A stretch of 41,058 nt of DNA from a virus, in IMG/VR virus record IMGVR_UViG_3300028809_000035, positions 1 to 41,058 of that record. One strand, written 5' to 3'. Position 1 is the stretch's first letter. Each line of letters begins with the position of its first letter. The translations under genes were made by a program, and so were the position numbers. This document shows positions 13,338 to 21,242 of the stretch, in pieces. The notes under the pieces were generated by a model. That model did no database searches, was not told where the DNA came from, and worked only from the letters and a program-made list of their open reading frames with translations.

Positions 13338-15050
13338 ATGAAGCTCCAACCCTTCGTCATCAGCTACGCCCGGTACTCCTCCACCGCTCAACGCGAGGGC
13401 ACGAGCCTGGAGCGGCAGGCCGAGTATGCACAGCGGTGGGCCGACGCCCACGGCATGACCCTGAACACGACCCTGCGCGATCAGGGCATCTCGGCGTTCA
13501 AGGGCAAGCACGCCGACAAGGGCGAGCTAGGCGGCTTCCTGCGCGATGTCGAGGACGGGAAGGTGCCCCGCGGCTCGGTGCTGGTCGTCGAGGGTCTGGA
13601 CCGCCTGTCGCGTGAGAAGGCGTTGAAGGCCATGGGCCAGTTCGCCGCCATCATCGACAAGGGCATCACGATCGTGACCGCGAAGGACGGCATGACGTAC
13701 AACGAGCAGACGATCCGCGCGAACCCCGGGAACCTGTTCATGTCCCTCGGCGTGATGATCCGCGCGAACGAGGAGAGCGAGACAAAGGCAGACCGGGGCC
13801 GCAGCGCCATCCGTCTGCGCGCGAAGGCGTGGATCGCGGGCGACCGGACCCTGCGCACGATCAAGGGCGGCTTCCCTCCGGCGTGGCTGCGCCGCAAGGG
13901 CGACACCTTCGAACTGCACCCGGACCACGCGCACGCGACCCGCACGGCGATCGACCTGTACCTCGCCGGGGCCGGCATGGTCGGCGTGGCCGCAGCGCTG
14001 ACCGAGCGCGGCCTGATGCTCACTCCCCGCGGCTCGCACGTCGCCCAGGTCGAACGCCTGCTGCGCAACCAGGCGTTGATCGGCGAGCACGTCGTCGAGG
14101 TGCGCGAGCCCGACAAGCCGGTCGAGCGCTACGTGCTCGAAGGCTACTACCCCCCGCTGCTGAAGGTCGCGCAGTGGCACGAGCTGCAGGACGCGATCAA
14201 GGCCCGCGCGCTGCCGACCTTCAGCACCAAAGGCACGATCCCGCACGTTCTGACCGGCTTCGGCGCGACCGTCTGCGGCTACTGCGGCTGCGCCGTCATC
14301 GGGCAGGTGCTCACGCGCCGGCCGGGCACGCAGATCCACGATGAGGCCGGCCGGCTGCGCGACCCGTACCGGCGCCTGCGCTGCGCGCACGTCAGCCGCA
14401 GCGACGTGACCTGTCTCGTCGGCGGGCACTCGGTGACGGCGGCGCCCTTCGAGCGCGCGGTGATGGAGTTCTGCTCGGACCTGATGAACCTGCGCGGCCT
14501 GCACGGCGGGAGCGGTGACGCGGCGGCGCGTGTCGCACTCGACGCCGCGAAGGAGCGGGCCGCGAAGCTCACGCAGCAATTGGACAAGCTCACCGACCTG
14601 ATCCTGGAGGCCGACGACAAGCGCACGGTGGCGACCTTTGCGAAGCGCGCGGCGGCGCTCGAAGCCGACAAGGCGGTCGCGGTCGAGGCCGTCGACGCCG
14701 CGCAGCGCGCCCTCGCCCGCGTGAGCCGCTCGGACCTCAACAGCGTCGAGGCGAAGTTCAGGAAGCTCACGAAGGGTGTCATCGCGCAGGAGGTCGAGGC
14801 CCGCCAGCAGGCGCGCCAGCTCATCGCCGATAACTTCGAGCAGATCGTGCTGTTCTCGAAGGGCATCCGCCCGAGCGAAACGCCGGCCGGCGTGGCCCAC
14901 CTCGTCCTTCGGGCCCGCGGTGGCGTCGAGCGCATCCTTCAGATCGACGCCGAGGGAAAGTGGGACGCAATGTCGGAAACCTACCTGCCTTCCGGCAAAG
15001 CTGCTGCGAAGCAGGCACCGAAGCGAGCCCGAAAGACCACTGCAGCCTGA
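13338..15050 (+). CDS. Large serine recombinase (phage integrase)
   Basis: A 570-residue large serine integrase. The resolvase catalytic domain (about 1-155) starts with ISYARYSST, where Ser 14 is the probable nucleophile, and contains GLDRLSR (86-92). A recombinase DNA-binding domain follows (about 165-290), then a zinc ribbon with Cys 313, 316, 349 and 359. A coiled coil (about 405-500) is of the kind that controls integration versus excision. I chose ATG 13338 because YARYSS normally lies within the first 15 residues. It makes the phage temperate. No excisionase-like directionality factor is obvious nearby. Confidence 0.9.
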   Translation: MKLQPFVISYARYSSTAQREGTSLERQAEYAQRWADAHGMTLNTTLRDQGISAFKGKHADKGELGGFLRDVEDGKVPRGSVLVVEGLDRLSREKALKAMGQFAAIIDKGITIVTAKDGMTYNEQTIRANPGNLFMSLGVMIRANEESETKADRGRSAIRLRAKAWIAGDRTLRTIKGGFPPAWLRRKGDTFELHPDHAHATRTAIDLYLAGAGMVGVAAALTERGLMLTPRGSHVAQVERLLRNQALIGEHVVEVREPDKPVERYVLEGYYPPLLKVAQWHELQDAIKARALPTFSTKGTIPHVLTGFGATVCGYCGCAVIGQVLTRRPGTQIHDEAGRLRDPYRRLRCAHVSRSDVTCLVGGHSVTAAPFERAVMEFCSDLMNLRGLHGGSGDAAARVALDAAKERAAKLTQQLDKLTDLILEADDKRTVATFAKRAAALEADKAVAVEAVDAAQRALARVSRSDLNSVEAKFRKLTKGVIAQEVEARQQARQLIADNFEQIVLFSKGIRPSETPAGVAHLVLRARGGVERILQIDAEGKWDAMSETYLPSGKAAAKQAPKRARKTTAA

Positions 15051-15060
15051 CCCCCTATAA

Positions 15061-15122
15061 GCGCAACCCTGGTTGCGCAAATGCACCGGCATCAGTTACC
15101 CTCCCCCGCAATCCGCGCAACC
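15061..15122. promoter_or_regulatory. GCGCAACC-CT-GGTTGCGC palindrome plus half-site
   Basis: A perfect 8-bp palindrome with a two-base centre spans 15061-15078, and a further GCGCAACC half-site lies at 15115-15122. TATAAG (15056-15061) resembles a -10 box and touches the palindrome. The arm GGTTGCG(C/G)AAA also occurs at 6478-6488 in the divergent early region. It lies between the integrase and the Myb-like gene, so it is probably an operator; the palindrome with an asymmetric dinucleotide centre could instead be an attP core. Confidence 0.55.
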
Positions 15123-15153
15123 ACTGTGCGGTCAATAAGGGAGAGGGCATCGA

Positions 15154-16443
15154 ATGGACAAGCGGACGTACCTCCGTTGGACCGGTGAAGAATGGATGGC
15201 AGTGCTGGCGATTGCGCTGCCGCTGATCGACGGTGGCACCCAAAAGATAGACGCGCTCCTGAAGGCGCAATACGAAGCGCTCCCGAAGCCGAGGCGCCGC
15301 ACCCGGGAAGGGATGTTGAAGGTCACGGCGCCGAGCAGCGCGGCCTACGCCACGGCGGTCGAACGGTTCGGCGCCCTCACTCCGAAGCAGCGCGCTGCCC
15401 TCCTCCCCACTTCCGATGCGCCGGCCGGCGAGCCCGCGCAGTCGACGACGAAGACCCCTCCTCCTGATTCTGCTGGTGCCCGTTGGACGGGCCGCGAGCG
15501 TGCCCTCATGGCTGCAGGCGTCAACCTGCTGCGCAAGGAACCCGGGCACGAGAGCCTGCCCCTGCACACCCTCTACATCAAAGCGCAGGGGATGATCCTC
15601 CCCGCCGACCGGCAGCGCAGCGAGGCCGGGATCAAACAGGCCGGCTACTCGAAGGAGCGGCTGCTGCAGAAGCAGCACGACGAGGGCGTGCAGGACGCCT
15701 GGAAGTACCCCGAGACTTCGAACCCCTTCCGCGCTGCGCCGGCCCCCGAGGTCGTGAGCGCAGCAGCAGCAGCACCGGTCGAGGTGCCCGCCGCGGTGGC
15801 GCCGGCCTCGACCCTCGGCGATGCCGCGGTGCTGTTCGGCACCACGATGATGACCGCCCTCGATGCGCTGCTGAAGACCCGGGACACGCAGCTGGCGCAG
15901 ACCGTCACTGAGCAGGTCGCCCGCCTCACGGCCGAGCAGACCGAGTCGCTAGTCGAGCGCATGGGGCAGACCGTGCAGGACTTGCTGCAGGTCCAGATCA
16001 CGCACATCGCTTCCCAGGTCACGCAGGGCCTACGGACGGTGCTGCTCGATGTTGTCGGCGGGCCGGCCACGACGCCCGCCACGCCTCCAGCGGCCGAGGT
16101 GCCACCTACCCCGCCTGCCGCTCAAACAAACGGCGCCACGGCCCCGAAGGGCCTGCGCGTGGACGTGTTGGGCACCATGCCCTCCGAGTGGATGCAGCGC
16201 ATCCGCGATGCCGCCTCGCCGAACGACGAGGTGCGCTTCGTCGACTTCGGCTCGGCCAACATCTTCGCGCCCCACCGCGGCCGGCATCTGATCGTGATGG
16301 CCCAGGGCAAGATGCCCCGCGCGCTTCAGAAGAAGTGCGAGGCCGCGGGCGTCACGCCGATCAGCGTGCGCGACGGCGGCGGGCACGTCCTGCGCGTCCT
16401 GCAGGACTTGAAGGGCGGCGCCGCGGGCGCCACGCTGCAGTAA
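15154..16443 (+). CDS. Duplicated Myb-like domain protein with DUF2325-like C-terminus; candidate regulator
   Basis: A 429-residue protein in four parts. Two related modules, residues 8-58 and 110-165, both begin RWTG and share an L-x3-AQ-x4-LP pattern ending in an Arg-rich segment; they look like Myb/SANT-type DNA-binding repeats. A Pro/Ala linker leads to a helical, probably coiled-coil region (about 222-300). After a second linker, residues 333-420 form an alpha/beta domain with RHLIVMAQGKMPRALQKKC and GVTPISVRDGGG, resembling DUF2325. I infer an oligomeric DNA-binding regulator, possibly the immunity repressor. A palindromic operator lies just upstream. Confidence 0.6.
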   Translation: MDKRTYLRWTGEEWMAVLAIALPLIDGGTQKIDALLKAQYEALPKPRRRTREGMLKVTAPSSAAYATAVERFGALTPKQRAALLPTSDAPAGEPAQSTTKTPPPDSAGARWTGRERALMAAGVNLLRKEPGHESLPLHTLYIKAQGMILPADRQRSEAGIKQAGYSKERLLQKQHDEGVQDAWKYPETSNPFRAAPAPEVVSAAAAAPVEVPAAVAPASTLGDAAVLFGTTMMTALDALLKTRDTQLAQTVTEQVARLTAEQTESLVERMGQTVQDLLQVQITHIASQVTQGLRTVLLDVVGGPATTPATPPAAEVPPTPPAAQTNGATAPKGLRVDVLGTMPSEWMQRIRDAASPNDEVRFVDFGSANIFAPHRGRHLIVMAQGKMPRALQKKCEAAGVTPISVRDGGGHVLRVLQDLKGGAAGATLQ

Positions 16444-16471
16444 AGTTTTCGGGCGCGCGCTGGCGTAGATA

Positions 16472-16512
16472 GCCACCACCCTCATTCCTCCCCTTTTTCG
16501 GACGGTGGTGGC
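16472..16512. repeat. Perfect 9-bp inverted repeat GCCACCACC/GGTGGTGGC
   Basis: The arms lie at 16472-16480 and 16504-16512 with a 23-base pyrimidine-rich loop. No T run follows, so this is not a classical terminator. It stands upstream of the terminator at 16554 in a 171-base gap without a gene, and may stabilise the mRNA end of the Myb-like gene. Confidence 0.45.
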
Positions 16513-16553
16513 GCGCATTACCTCCCTGTGCGTTCAGGCATTTGACGCCAGCC

Positions 16554-16589
16554 CCCTGCCCTCGCTGACGGCAGGGCGCCCAATTTTTT
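16554..16589 (+). terminator. Rho-independent terminator after the Myb-like gene
   Basis: The stem CCCTGCC/GGCAGGG (16554-16560 and 16570-16576), loop of nine bases, is followed after CGCCCAA by six T. It ends the integrase/regulator block before the next run of small genes starting at 16615. Confidence 0.75.
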
Positions 16590-16614
16590 CCCCCTCCGAC
16601 TGAAGGAGCTGCGC

Positions 16615-16848
16615 ATGTCAGACCCAAACCAGCCTGTAGTCGAGGCCGGCCCCGGAAAGTACGACGACGAGGCGACCTTCGTCCGCGCGCTAACCAGCGC
16701 CGCGTGCGTGGGTCTCATCGTGATTGGTGGCAACCGCGGCACCGGCTTCGCGGTCCAGGGCACGCCCGAGTTCGTGCTCGCGCTCCCTGACCTCCTCGAA
16801 GCATTGGCCCGCGACATCCGCGCGCAGAACCACCGGCAGTCAAACTGA
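16615..16848 (+). CDS. Conserved small phage protein, 77 aa
   Basis: It has the pattern YDDEATFVRALTSAACVGLIVI followed by GG.RGTGF, then a LALPDLLEALARDI helix, which I recall as a small conserved family of unknown function in proteobacterial phages. AAGGAG lies six bases before the ATG. It is the first gene of the last rightward block. Confidence 0.7.
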   Translation: MSDPNQPVVEAGPGKYDDEATFVRALTSAACVGLIVIGGNRGTGFAVQGTPEFVLALPDLLEALARDIRAQNHRQSN

Positions 16849-16860
16849 CAGGAGGCCGTG

Positions 16861-17535
16861 ATGGTCACCCCCTACCGCAAGGACTTGCCGGAGGTTCCCT
16901 CCCGCATGCTCGACCTCGATGTGGACGACCGGGGCTATCCGGTGCCGTACTTCGTCGCCGTCATCGACGGCAAGCCCGACCACCGCGTGGCCGACCCCAT
17001 GAAGCTGCTCGTGTGCGTGCGCGACAAGCTCTGCTGGGTCTGCGGCCGGCGCATGGTGTTTCCCCCCGTGTGCGTCATCGGGCCCATGTGCGGCGTGAAC
17101 CGCGTCAGCAGCGAACCGCCCGTGCATGAGGAGTGCGCGCGCTTCTCCGTCATGGGGTGCCCCTTCCTTTCGAGGCCCCATGCGAAGCGCCGCGAGGCGG
17201 GCATGCCCGGCGGCCTGGTTCTACCGCCCGGGACGATGATCGCCCGCAACCCGGGCGTGATGCTGCTGTGGTGGTCGCAGGGAGTCTCGATGTTCGAGAC
17301 TGACCGGGTGAAGCACGGCCGCGACTTCCTGTTCGACGTGGGCAAGCCGCTCGCGGTCGAGTGGTGGACCGAGGGACGGATGGCGATGCGCCGCGAGGCG
17401 GTGATGGCGATCGAGAGCGGCTTGCCAGCGCTGGAAGCGCTGTGCGAGAACGACAAGGACCGCAAGGTGCTCGGCGAGCTTGTGGGCGAGCTTCTGCGCT
17501 GGTTGCCCACGGACCCGCGTGGGGCATTGGCATGA
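16861..17535 (+). CDS. Conserved phage protein with Cys-rich zinc-binding segment, 224 aa
   Basis: A Cys-rich module near residues 57-105 (CWVCGR, GPMC, HEEC, GCPFL) probably binds zinc. The C-terminal half is mixed alpha/beta with a Trp-rich MLLWWSQG and a helical end. I recognise it as a conserved hypothetical of GC-rich phages. I prefer ATG 16861 to GTG 16858 because GGAGG at 16851-16855 is better spaced for the ATG. The stop overlaps the next start. Confidence 0.65.
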   Translation: MVTPYRKDLPEVPSRMLDLDVDDRGYPVPYFVAVIDGKPDHRVADPMKLLVCVRDKLCWVCGRRMVFPPVCVIGPMCGVNRVSSEPPVHEECARFSVMGCPFLSRPHAKRREAGMPGGLVLPPGTMIARNPGVMLLWWSQGVSMFETDRVKHGRDFLFDVGKPLAVEWWTEGRMAMRREAVMAIESGLPALEALCENDKDRKVLGELVGELLRWLPTDPRGALA

Positions 17536-17912
17536 TCGCGGAAGGCACGCCTGCCGAGGTGGTGTTGGAAGCACTGCGGGAAACAGAGCAGCTCGACGCC
17601 GAACTCACGCAGCAGCGCCGCCACGAGCTGCGCATCGTGTGGACGATCCGCCTCTGCATGTTCGGGCAGGTTACCTGCGCCGCTCTTTGCGCCGCTGTGC
17701 TGTCGAACGGGTACGCGATGACCTGGGGCAGCGTTGTTGTGTTTGGGCTTGCCGTGTGGGTGTTCGTCAATGCTCTGCTCCCCGCAGAGCGGCGATGGGC
17801 CGCGTTTCGCAAACGCCACGAGAACCTGCGCGATCGACTGCAGCGCCTGACCGATGAGCTGGTGCGAGCCCTGAAGGGCCCGCTCGTGAACGAACAACCC
17901 GAGAAGGAGTAG
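17532..17912 (+). CDS. Membrane protein with two transmembrane helices and a coiled-coil tail, 126 aa
   Basis: A charged N-terminal helix is followed by two hydrophobic segments (about residues 35-58 and 66-84) and a basic/acidic helical tail (90-126), probably cytoplasmic. The start is set by an ATGA overlap. The topology is reminiscent of small exclusion proteins, but no family is recognised. Confidence 0.65.
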   Translation: MIAEGTPAEVVLEALRETEQLDAELTQQRRHELRIVWTIRLCMFGQVTCAALCAAVLSNGYAMTWGSVVVFGLAVWVFVNALLPAERRWAAFRKRHENLRDRLQRLTDELVRALKGPLVNEQPEKE

Positions 17913-17915
17913 TCC

Positions 17916-18266
17916 ATGCGAATGGTCATCCGCTGCGATGGAACGATCGAGCAGCTCGACGCGCCCGTCAGCATCAAAGACATCTGCCGCATCATCGGCG
18001 CCGACACGCTCGACACGGTGAACCTGCGGCACCTCGGCCATCCTCTGCAGGTAATGTGCGTCGACGATCTCGGGTATGAGACGCGAGCCGAGGACATCCC
18101 AGGCGCAGACAACGCGACCTTCATGCGCCCGGTTCGCGCGCTCAAGCCGGTGAACGTGAAGGCCACCGCGCTGTACCACGCGAGTTGCATCCCTGGCACC
18201 ACGCACCAGATCGTCGGCGATGTCGTGGTGGTGCCCGATGGTGACTTCGCGGGATATGGGTTGTGA
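17916..18266 (+). CDS. DUF3846-like protein, 116 aa
   Basis: The sequence has a SIKDICRIIGADTLDTVNL segment, a VMCVDDLGYE segment and a THQIVGDVVVVPDGDF segment, the pattern of DUF3846-like phage proteins of unknown function. GAAGGAG precedes the ATG. The stop overlaps the GTG of the next gene. Confidence 0.6.
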   Translation: MRMVIRCDGTIEQLDAPVSIKDICRIIGADTLDTVNLRHLGHPLQVMCVDDLGYETRAEDIPGADNATFMRPVRALKPVNVKATALYHASCIPGTTHQIVGDVVVVPDGDFAGYGL

Positions 18267-18655
18267 ACCGCCGCCGCATGTCGGCGCGGTATGTCCTCGA
18301 CGGGCACGAACCGCGCAACGAGCCTAACCCCAAGAAGTGGGCCATGTGGTTCGAGACTGCTGACCGGCGAGTGGCGCGCACGATGCTGCTCGACGGGTCC
18401 GTGGTGTCGACGGTGTTCCTCGGCCTCGACCACCAGTTTGGCAACGGGCCTCCGCTGCTTTTCGAGACCTGCGTTTTCTACGCCGAGGAGACCCAGCCGG
18501 CCACGCCCTCGCCGTATGACCGCGGGCGCCCGATGCAGGCCAGCGAAGTGCAGACCCGCCACGCGACCTGGGCCGAGGCCGAGGTCGGGCACATGGCGAT
18601 CGTCGAGGAAGTGACCGCGGCGCTCGCGGCCTGGATGCCGAAGGTGACCCCATGA
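18263..18655 (+). CDS. Conserved phage hypothetical protein, 130 aa
   Basis: The core YVLDGHEP...WAMWFETADRRVARTMLLDGSVVSTVFLGLDHQF, given here in parts, is a conserved phage protein pattern of unknown function; the PPLLFET strand follows it. A Pro-rich stretch and a C-terminal helix end the protein. The GTG at 18263 makes a GTGA overlap; an internal ATG at 18278 is an alternative start nearer the conserved core. Confidence 0.65.
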   Translation: MNRRRMSARYVLDGHEPRNEPNPKKWAMWFETADRRVARTMLLDGSVVSTVFLGLDHQFGNGPPLLFETCVFYAEETQPATPSPYDRGRPMQASEVQTRHATWAEAEVGHMAIVEEVTAALAAWMPKVTP

Positions 18656-18930
18656 AGACCTATCGACAGCCCGAGGCACAGTGCCCGAAGTGCAAGGCGA
18701 AGCTCGATGCAGCCACGCGGACCGGGGGCTCAGTAGGGCGACCCGAAGCCGGAGACGCTTCCGTGTGCGCCTACTGCGCCGCGGTGCTGGTCTTCACGAA
18801 CGACGGCACCCTGCGCCTCGCAACGCATGTGGACCTCGCCGCACTGCCGCTCACGCTGCAGCTCAAGATCGGGCTGATGGTGGGCTTCGTAGAGAAACGA
18901 CTCATGGAGGAACGACATGGAAAACATTGA
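18652..18930 (+). CDS. Small zinc-ribbon protein, 92 aa
   Basis: CPKCKAKL (about 11-18) and CAYCAAVL (about 39-46) form a four-cysteine zinc ribbon. The rest is a VDLAALPLTLQLKIG-type helix pair ending in basic residues. Such ribbons bind nucleic acid or proteins; there is no closer family. The start overlaps the previous stop (ATGA), and the end overlaps the next gene by 14 bases. Confidence 0.65.
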   Translation: MKTYRQPEAQCPKCKAKLDAATRTGGSVGRPEAGDASVCAYCAAVLVFTNDGTLRLATHVDLAALPLTLQLKIGLMVGFVEKRLMEERHGKH

Positions 18931-19324
18931 CGAGGAAGTAGAGGGCGAGCGCCTGCGCCATGTGCGCGCGCTGATCGAGGATCTGCTCCGCGAAGCCGAC
19001 GTGTGCGCCTTCGTGGTGCTCGCCGGCAAGGCAGGACGCATCGAGCACTTCGCGCATCTGAGCGCGAGCTGGTCGAACCTGCGGCTGGAAGCGCTCCCGG
19101 ACGGCGGCGAGTACCTCGGGCTTCGCTCGAAGGCTGCGGACTACGGCGGCGATGTCGAGGCACAGCGCCAGCACCAAGCCTGGAGCGTGGGCGTGGTGTC
19201 CAGCCTGGGCTTGATCCTCGGCGAGTCCGCGATGGCCTACCTCATGGCTGCCAAGCAATTCGACAAGATGACCGGCGCGACCCACACGCCGTTCAAGCGC
19301 GTCGACCCGAGGGACAAGCGATGA
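18917..19324 (+). CDS. Hypothetical protein, 135 aa
   Basis: An acidic helical protein with a central SASWSNLRLEALPDGGEYLGLRSK part (given in pieces) and a hydrophobic SVGVVSSLGLILGESAMAYLM helix near 90-112 that is probably buried. GGAGG lies just before the ATG. The stop overlaps the next gene start. No family is recognised. Confidence 0.6.
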   Translation: MENIDEEVEGERLRHVRALIEDLLREADVCAFVVLAGKAGRIEHFAHLSASWSNLRLEALPDGGEYLGLRSKAADYGGDVEAQRQHQAWSVGVVSSLGLILGESAMAYLMAAKQFDKMTGATHTPFKRVDPRDKR

Positions 19325-19509
19325 GCGACCCGAAAGACCTGCACGCCGAGTTCTATTTCTCGCTCGGCGTCGTGGCCGGCGAGCTGCTCAAGCCCGAAGC
19401 CTTCGAGCACCTCGTCGACAGCCTGCGGCGTGCAGCGCTGCCGCGCGACTACGTGCGCCTCGTGCGCGATGCGCTCACGCGGGCGCTGGAGGAGGCCGAC
19501 GAACCATGA
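19321..19509 (+). CDS. Small helical protein, 62 aa
   Basis: An acidic all-helical protein (AEFYFSLGVVAGELLKPEAF, then LRRAALPRDYVRLVRDALTR). ATGA overlaps bind it to both neighbours. No family is recognised. Confidence 0.6.
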   Translation: MSDPKDLHAEFYFSLGVVAGELLKPEAFEHLVDSLRRAALPRDYVRLVRDALTRALEEADEP

Positions 19510-19862
19510 GCGACGACGACAACGTGAAGCCCTTCCCGAAGGGCGGCGACCTGCCCGACAACCCGCTGCGCATCGAGCCGATACCCACGCGCTTCTGCAC
19601 CCACGAGGCGGTCTCGCTCGACCAGCACACGCGCACGATCCGCTGCGCCGACCTGAACTGCGGCGCCGTGCTCGACCCGTTCGACTTCCTGCTCACGCAG
19701 GCCCGCACGATCAGCCGCGCGTGGCAGAACTACGCGCAAGCCGCGCGGCAAGCGGCCGAGGCCGTGGAGCGCGTGAGCGTCCTGTTGAAGGAGGAGAAGC
19801 GCCTGCGCGCTGCCGTTCGGCGCCTGCAGGACAAGAGCGGATCAGTGAGGGGGCGCACATGA
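19506..19862 (+). CDS. Hypothetical protein with CxH/CxxxxC metal-like site and coiled coil, 118 aa
   Basis: An N-terminal CTHEAVSLDQHTRTIRCADL segment, with another Cys (NCG) just after, looks like a zinc-ribbon-type fold. Residues 65-115 form a long charged helix, probably a coiled coil. It overlaps both neighbours in ATGA pairs. The pattern is familiar from other phages but has no known function. Confidence 0.6.
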   Translation: MSDDDNVKPFPKGGDLPDNPLRIEPIPTRFCTHEAVSLDQHTRTIRCADLNCGAVLDPFDFLLTQARTISRAWQNYAQAARQAAEAVERVSVLLKEEKRLRAAVRRLQDKSGSVRGRT

Positions 19863-20524
19863 AGGCGGTAAACGTCAAGGTCCACAGCGAGCAGCTCGCC
19901 AACTGGTTGAACGAGGCGCCGCACAAGAGCGCGCAATCGGCGCTCGGCCTGCATGTGGAATTCGAGGGGAACTTGCGCACGGCCCTGGCCGAGTACCCGA
20001 ACAACGAGGAGGGCATCGCCGCCGGCTCGCATGAGTTCATTGACGAGATGGTGATCGAGCAGCGTGCTCGCGCGCCGGCCACCGATGCCAAGGTTTCATG
20101 CCGTCGCGGCTGCGGGCATTGCTGCCGGCTGAACGTGACGGTCACGGCCGGCGAGGCGAAGCTCGCGCTTATCGCCGCGGAGGAATACGGCTGGCGCATC
20201 GACCCGCAGCGCCTGCGCGTGCAAGCCGCGGTCGACGGCATCGAGGGATGGAACGAACTGGACGACGCCGACCGCGCGTGCGTGTTCCTCACGTCGGGGG
20301 AAGACTGCGCGATCTATGAGCACCGGCCGATGGCGTGCCGCAAGTACATGGTGGTCAACCCGCCGGACGACTGCGACAGCATCCGCAAGCCGGAGCAACG
20401 CATCATCCAGTGGATCGTGCCCGAGGCCGAGGTCGCGTTCTCGGCCTCGCTGGAGGTCTTCGAAGGCGGGCCCATGGCGGCGATGCTGCTGGCCGAGTGC
20501 GAACACGAAGGGGAGCTGTCATGA
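19859..20524 (+). CDS. YkgJ-family cysteine-cluster protein
   Basis: A 221-residue protein with the YkgJ (Fe-S or zinc oxidoreductase-like) pattern: CRRGCGHCCR at about 81-90, ACVFLTSGEDCAIYEHRP at about 140-157 and CRKY at 160-163. Eight conserved Cys could hold a metal cluster. The biochemical role of the family is unsettled. The first 75 residues and the C-terminus are helical and phage-specific. The start and stop both overlap neighbours (ATGA). Confidence 0.8.
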   Translation: MKAVNVKVHSEQLANWLNEAPHKSAQSALGLHVEFEGNLRTALAEYPNNEEGIAAGSHEFIDEMVIEQRARAPATDAKVSCRRGCGHCCRLNVTVTAGEAKLALIAAEEYGWRIDPQRLRVQAAVDGIEGWNELDDADRACVFLTSGEDCAIYEHRPMACRKYMVVNPPDDCDSIRKPEQRIIQWIVPEAEVAFSASLEVFEGGPMAAMLLAECEHEGELS

Positions 20525-21009
20525 GCGAGATGCCATCCATGGTCCTGATCGGGGGCATGCACGTCGAGACGATCGAGTCGTTCCACGAGTCGTTGCTTGA
20601 CATCCATTGCAAGGGCATCGAGCGCGGCAAGGAGCAGACCGAGCCGGCGTTCTACGTGCTCACGACCAGCGGCGAAATTGCGATCATCTCTGGCTCATCG
20701 TTCGCGGACATGGGTGACGCCGCGCTGTTCCAGCAGCACCTCGTGAAAGAGCCCCTTGTGCGCGCGTGCGCGATCGTCAGCGAAGCATGGGTTGCAGCGC
20801 GCACGAAGGGGCAGAACGAAACGATGAAGGACGTGCGGCCGAAGGACGACCCGAACCGCACCGAGGCGGTCGTCGTGTCGATCCTCACGGCGGGCCGGCA
20901 GGCGCTGACCATCAGCCCGATCAGGCGCCCCGCGAACATCGTCGAGCGCGCGCCTTTCCAGTGGCTCGACGAAGCCAAGTACAAGTCCGGCGGGAGGATG
21001 GTCCGGTGA
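20521..21009 (+). CDS. Hypothetical protein, 162 aa
   Basis: A mixed alpha/beta protein with PAFYVLTTSGEIAIIS and EAVVVSILTAGRQALTISPI strands. No family is recognised. The start overlaps the YkgJ gene (ATGA), and the stop overlaps the following GTG. The folding pattern suggests a small sensory or immunity-like protein, without proof. Confidence 0.65.
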   Translation: MSEMPSMVLIGGMHVETIESFHESLLDIHCKGIERGKEQTEPAFYVLTTSGEIAIISGSSFADMGDAALFQQHLVKEPLVRACAIVSEAWVAARTKGQNETMKDVRPKDDPNRTEAVVVSILTAGRQALTISPIRRPANIVERAPFQWLDEAKYKSGGRMVR

Positions 21010-21242
21010 AGCGCGGCGACGAGGTGTTGATCGAGTACCGAGGGCAGACGATCCGCGGTGAAGTCGCGCTCGTGTCGTGGAATCAGCGCAGCGTGATGCT
21101 CAAGTTCGACGGCATGCTGCTCGAGGCATCGGGCGGCGCCTTCATCGGGTACATGGCCGCGATGAGGGACGAGGCAGGCACCTACCGCGACTTGAAGGGC
21201 GAAGACGTGGTGACGATCGAACCAGTGAGGAGCGAGGGATGA
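21006..21242 (+). CDS. Small SH3-like hypothetical protein, 78 aa
   Basis: A GTG start is set by overlap. The pattern VKRGDEVLIEYRGQTIRGEVALVSWNQRSVMLKF (in parts) suggests a small beta-barrel of SH3/KOW type, which often binds nucleic acid. No closer family is recognised. Confidence 0.55.
   Translation: MKRGDEVLIEYRGQTIRGEVALVSWNQRSVMLKFDGMLLEASGGAFIGYMAAMRDEAGTYRDLKGEDVVTIEPVRSEG

Noticed and set aside
13527-15092. 521-residue frame opposite the integrase
   Set aside because: It is an antisense shadow of a strongly coding GC-rich gene and has no domain features.
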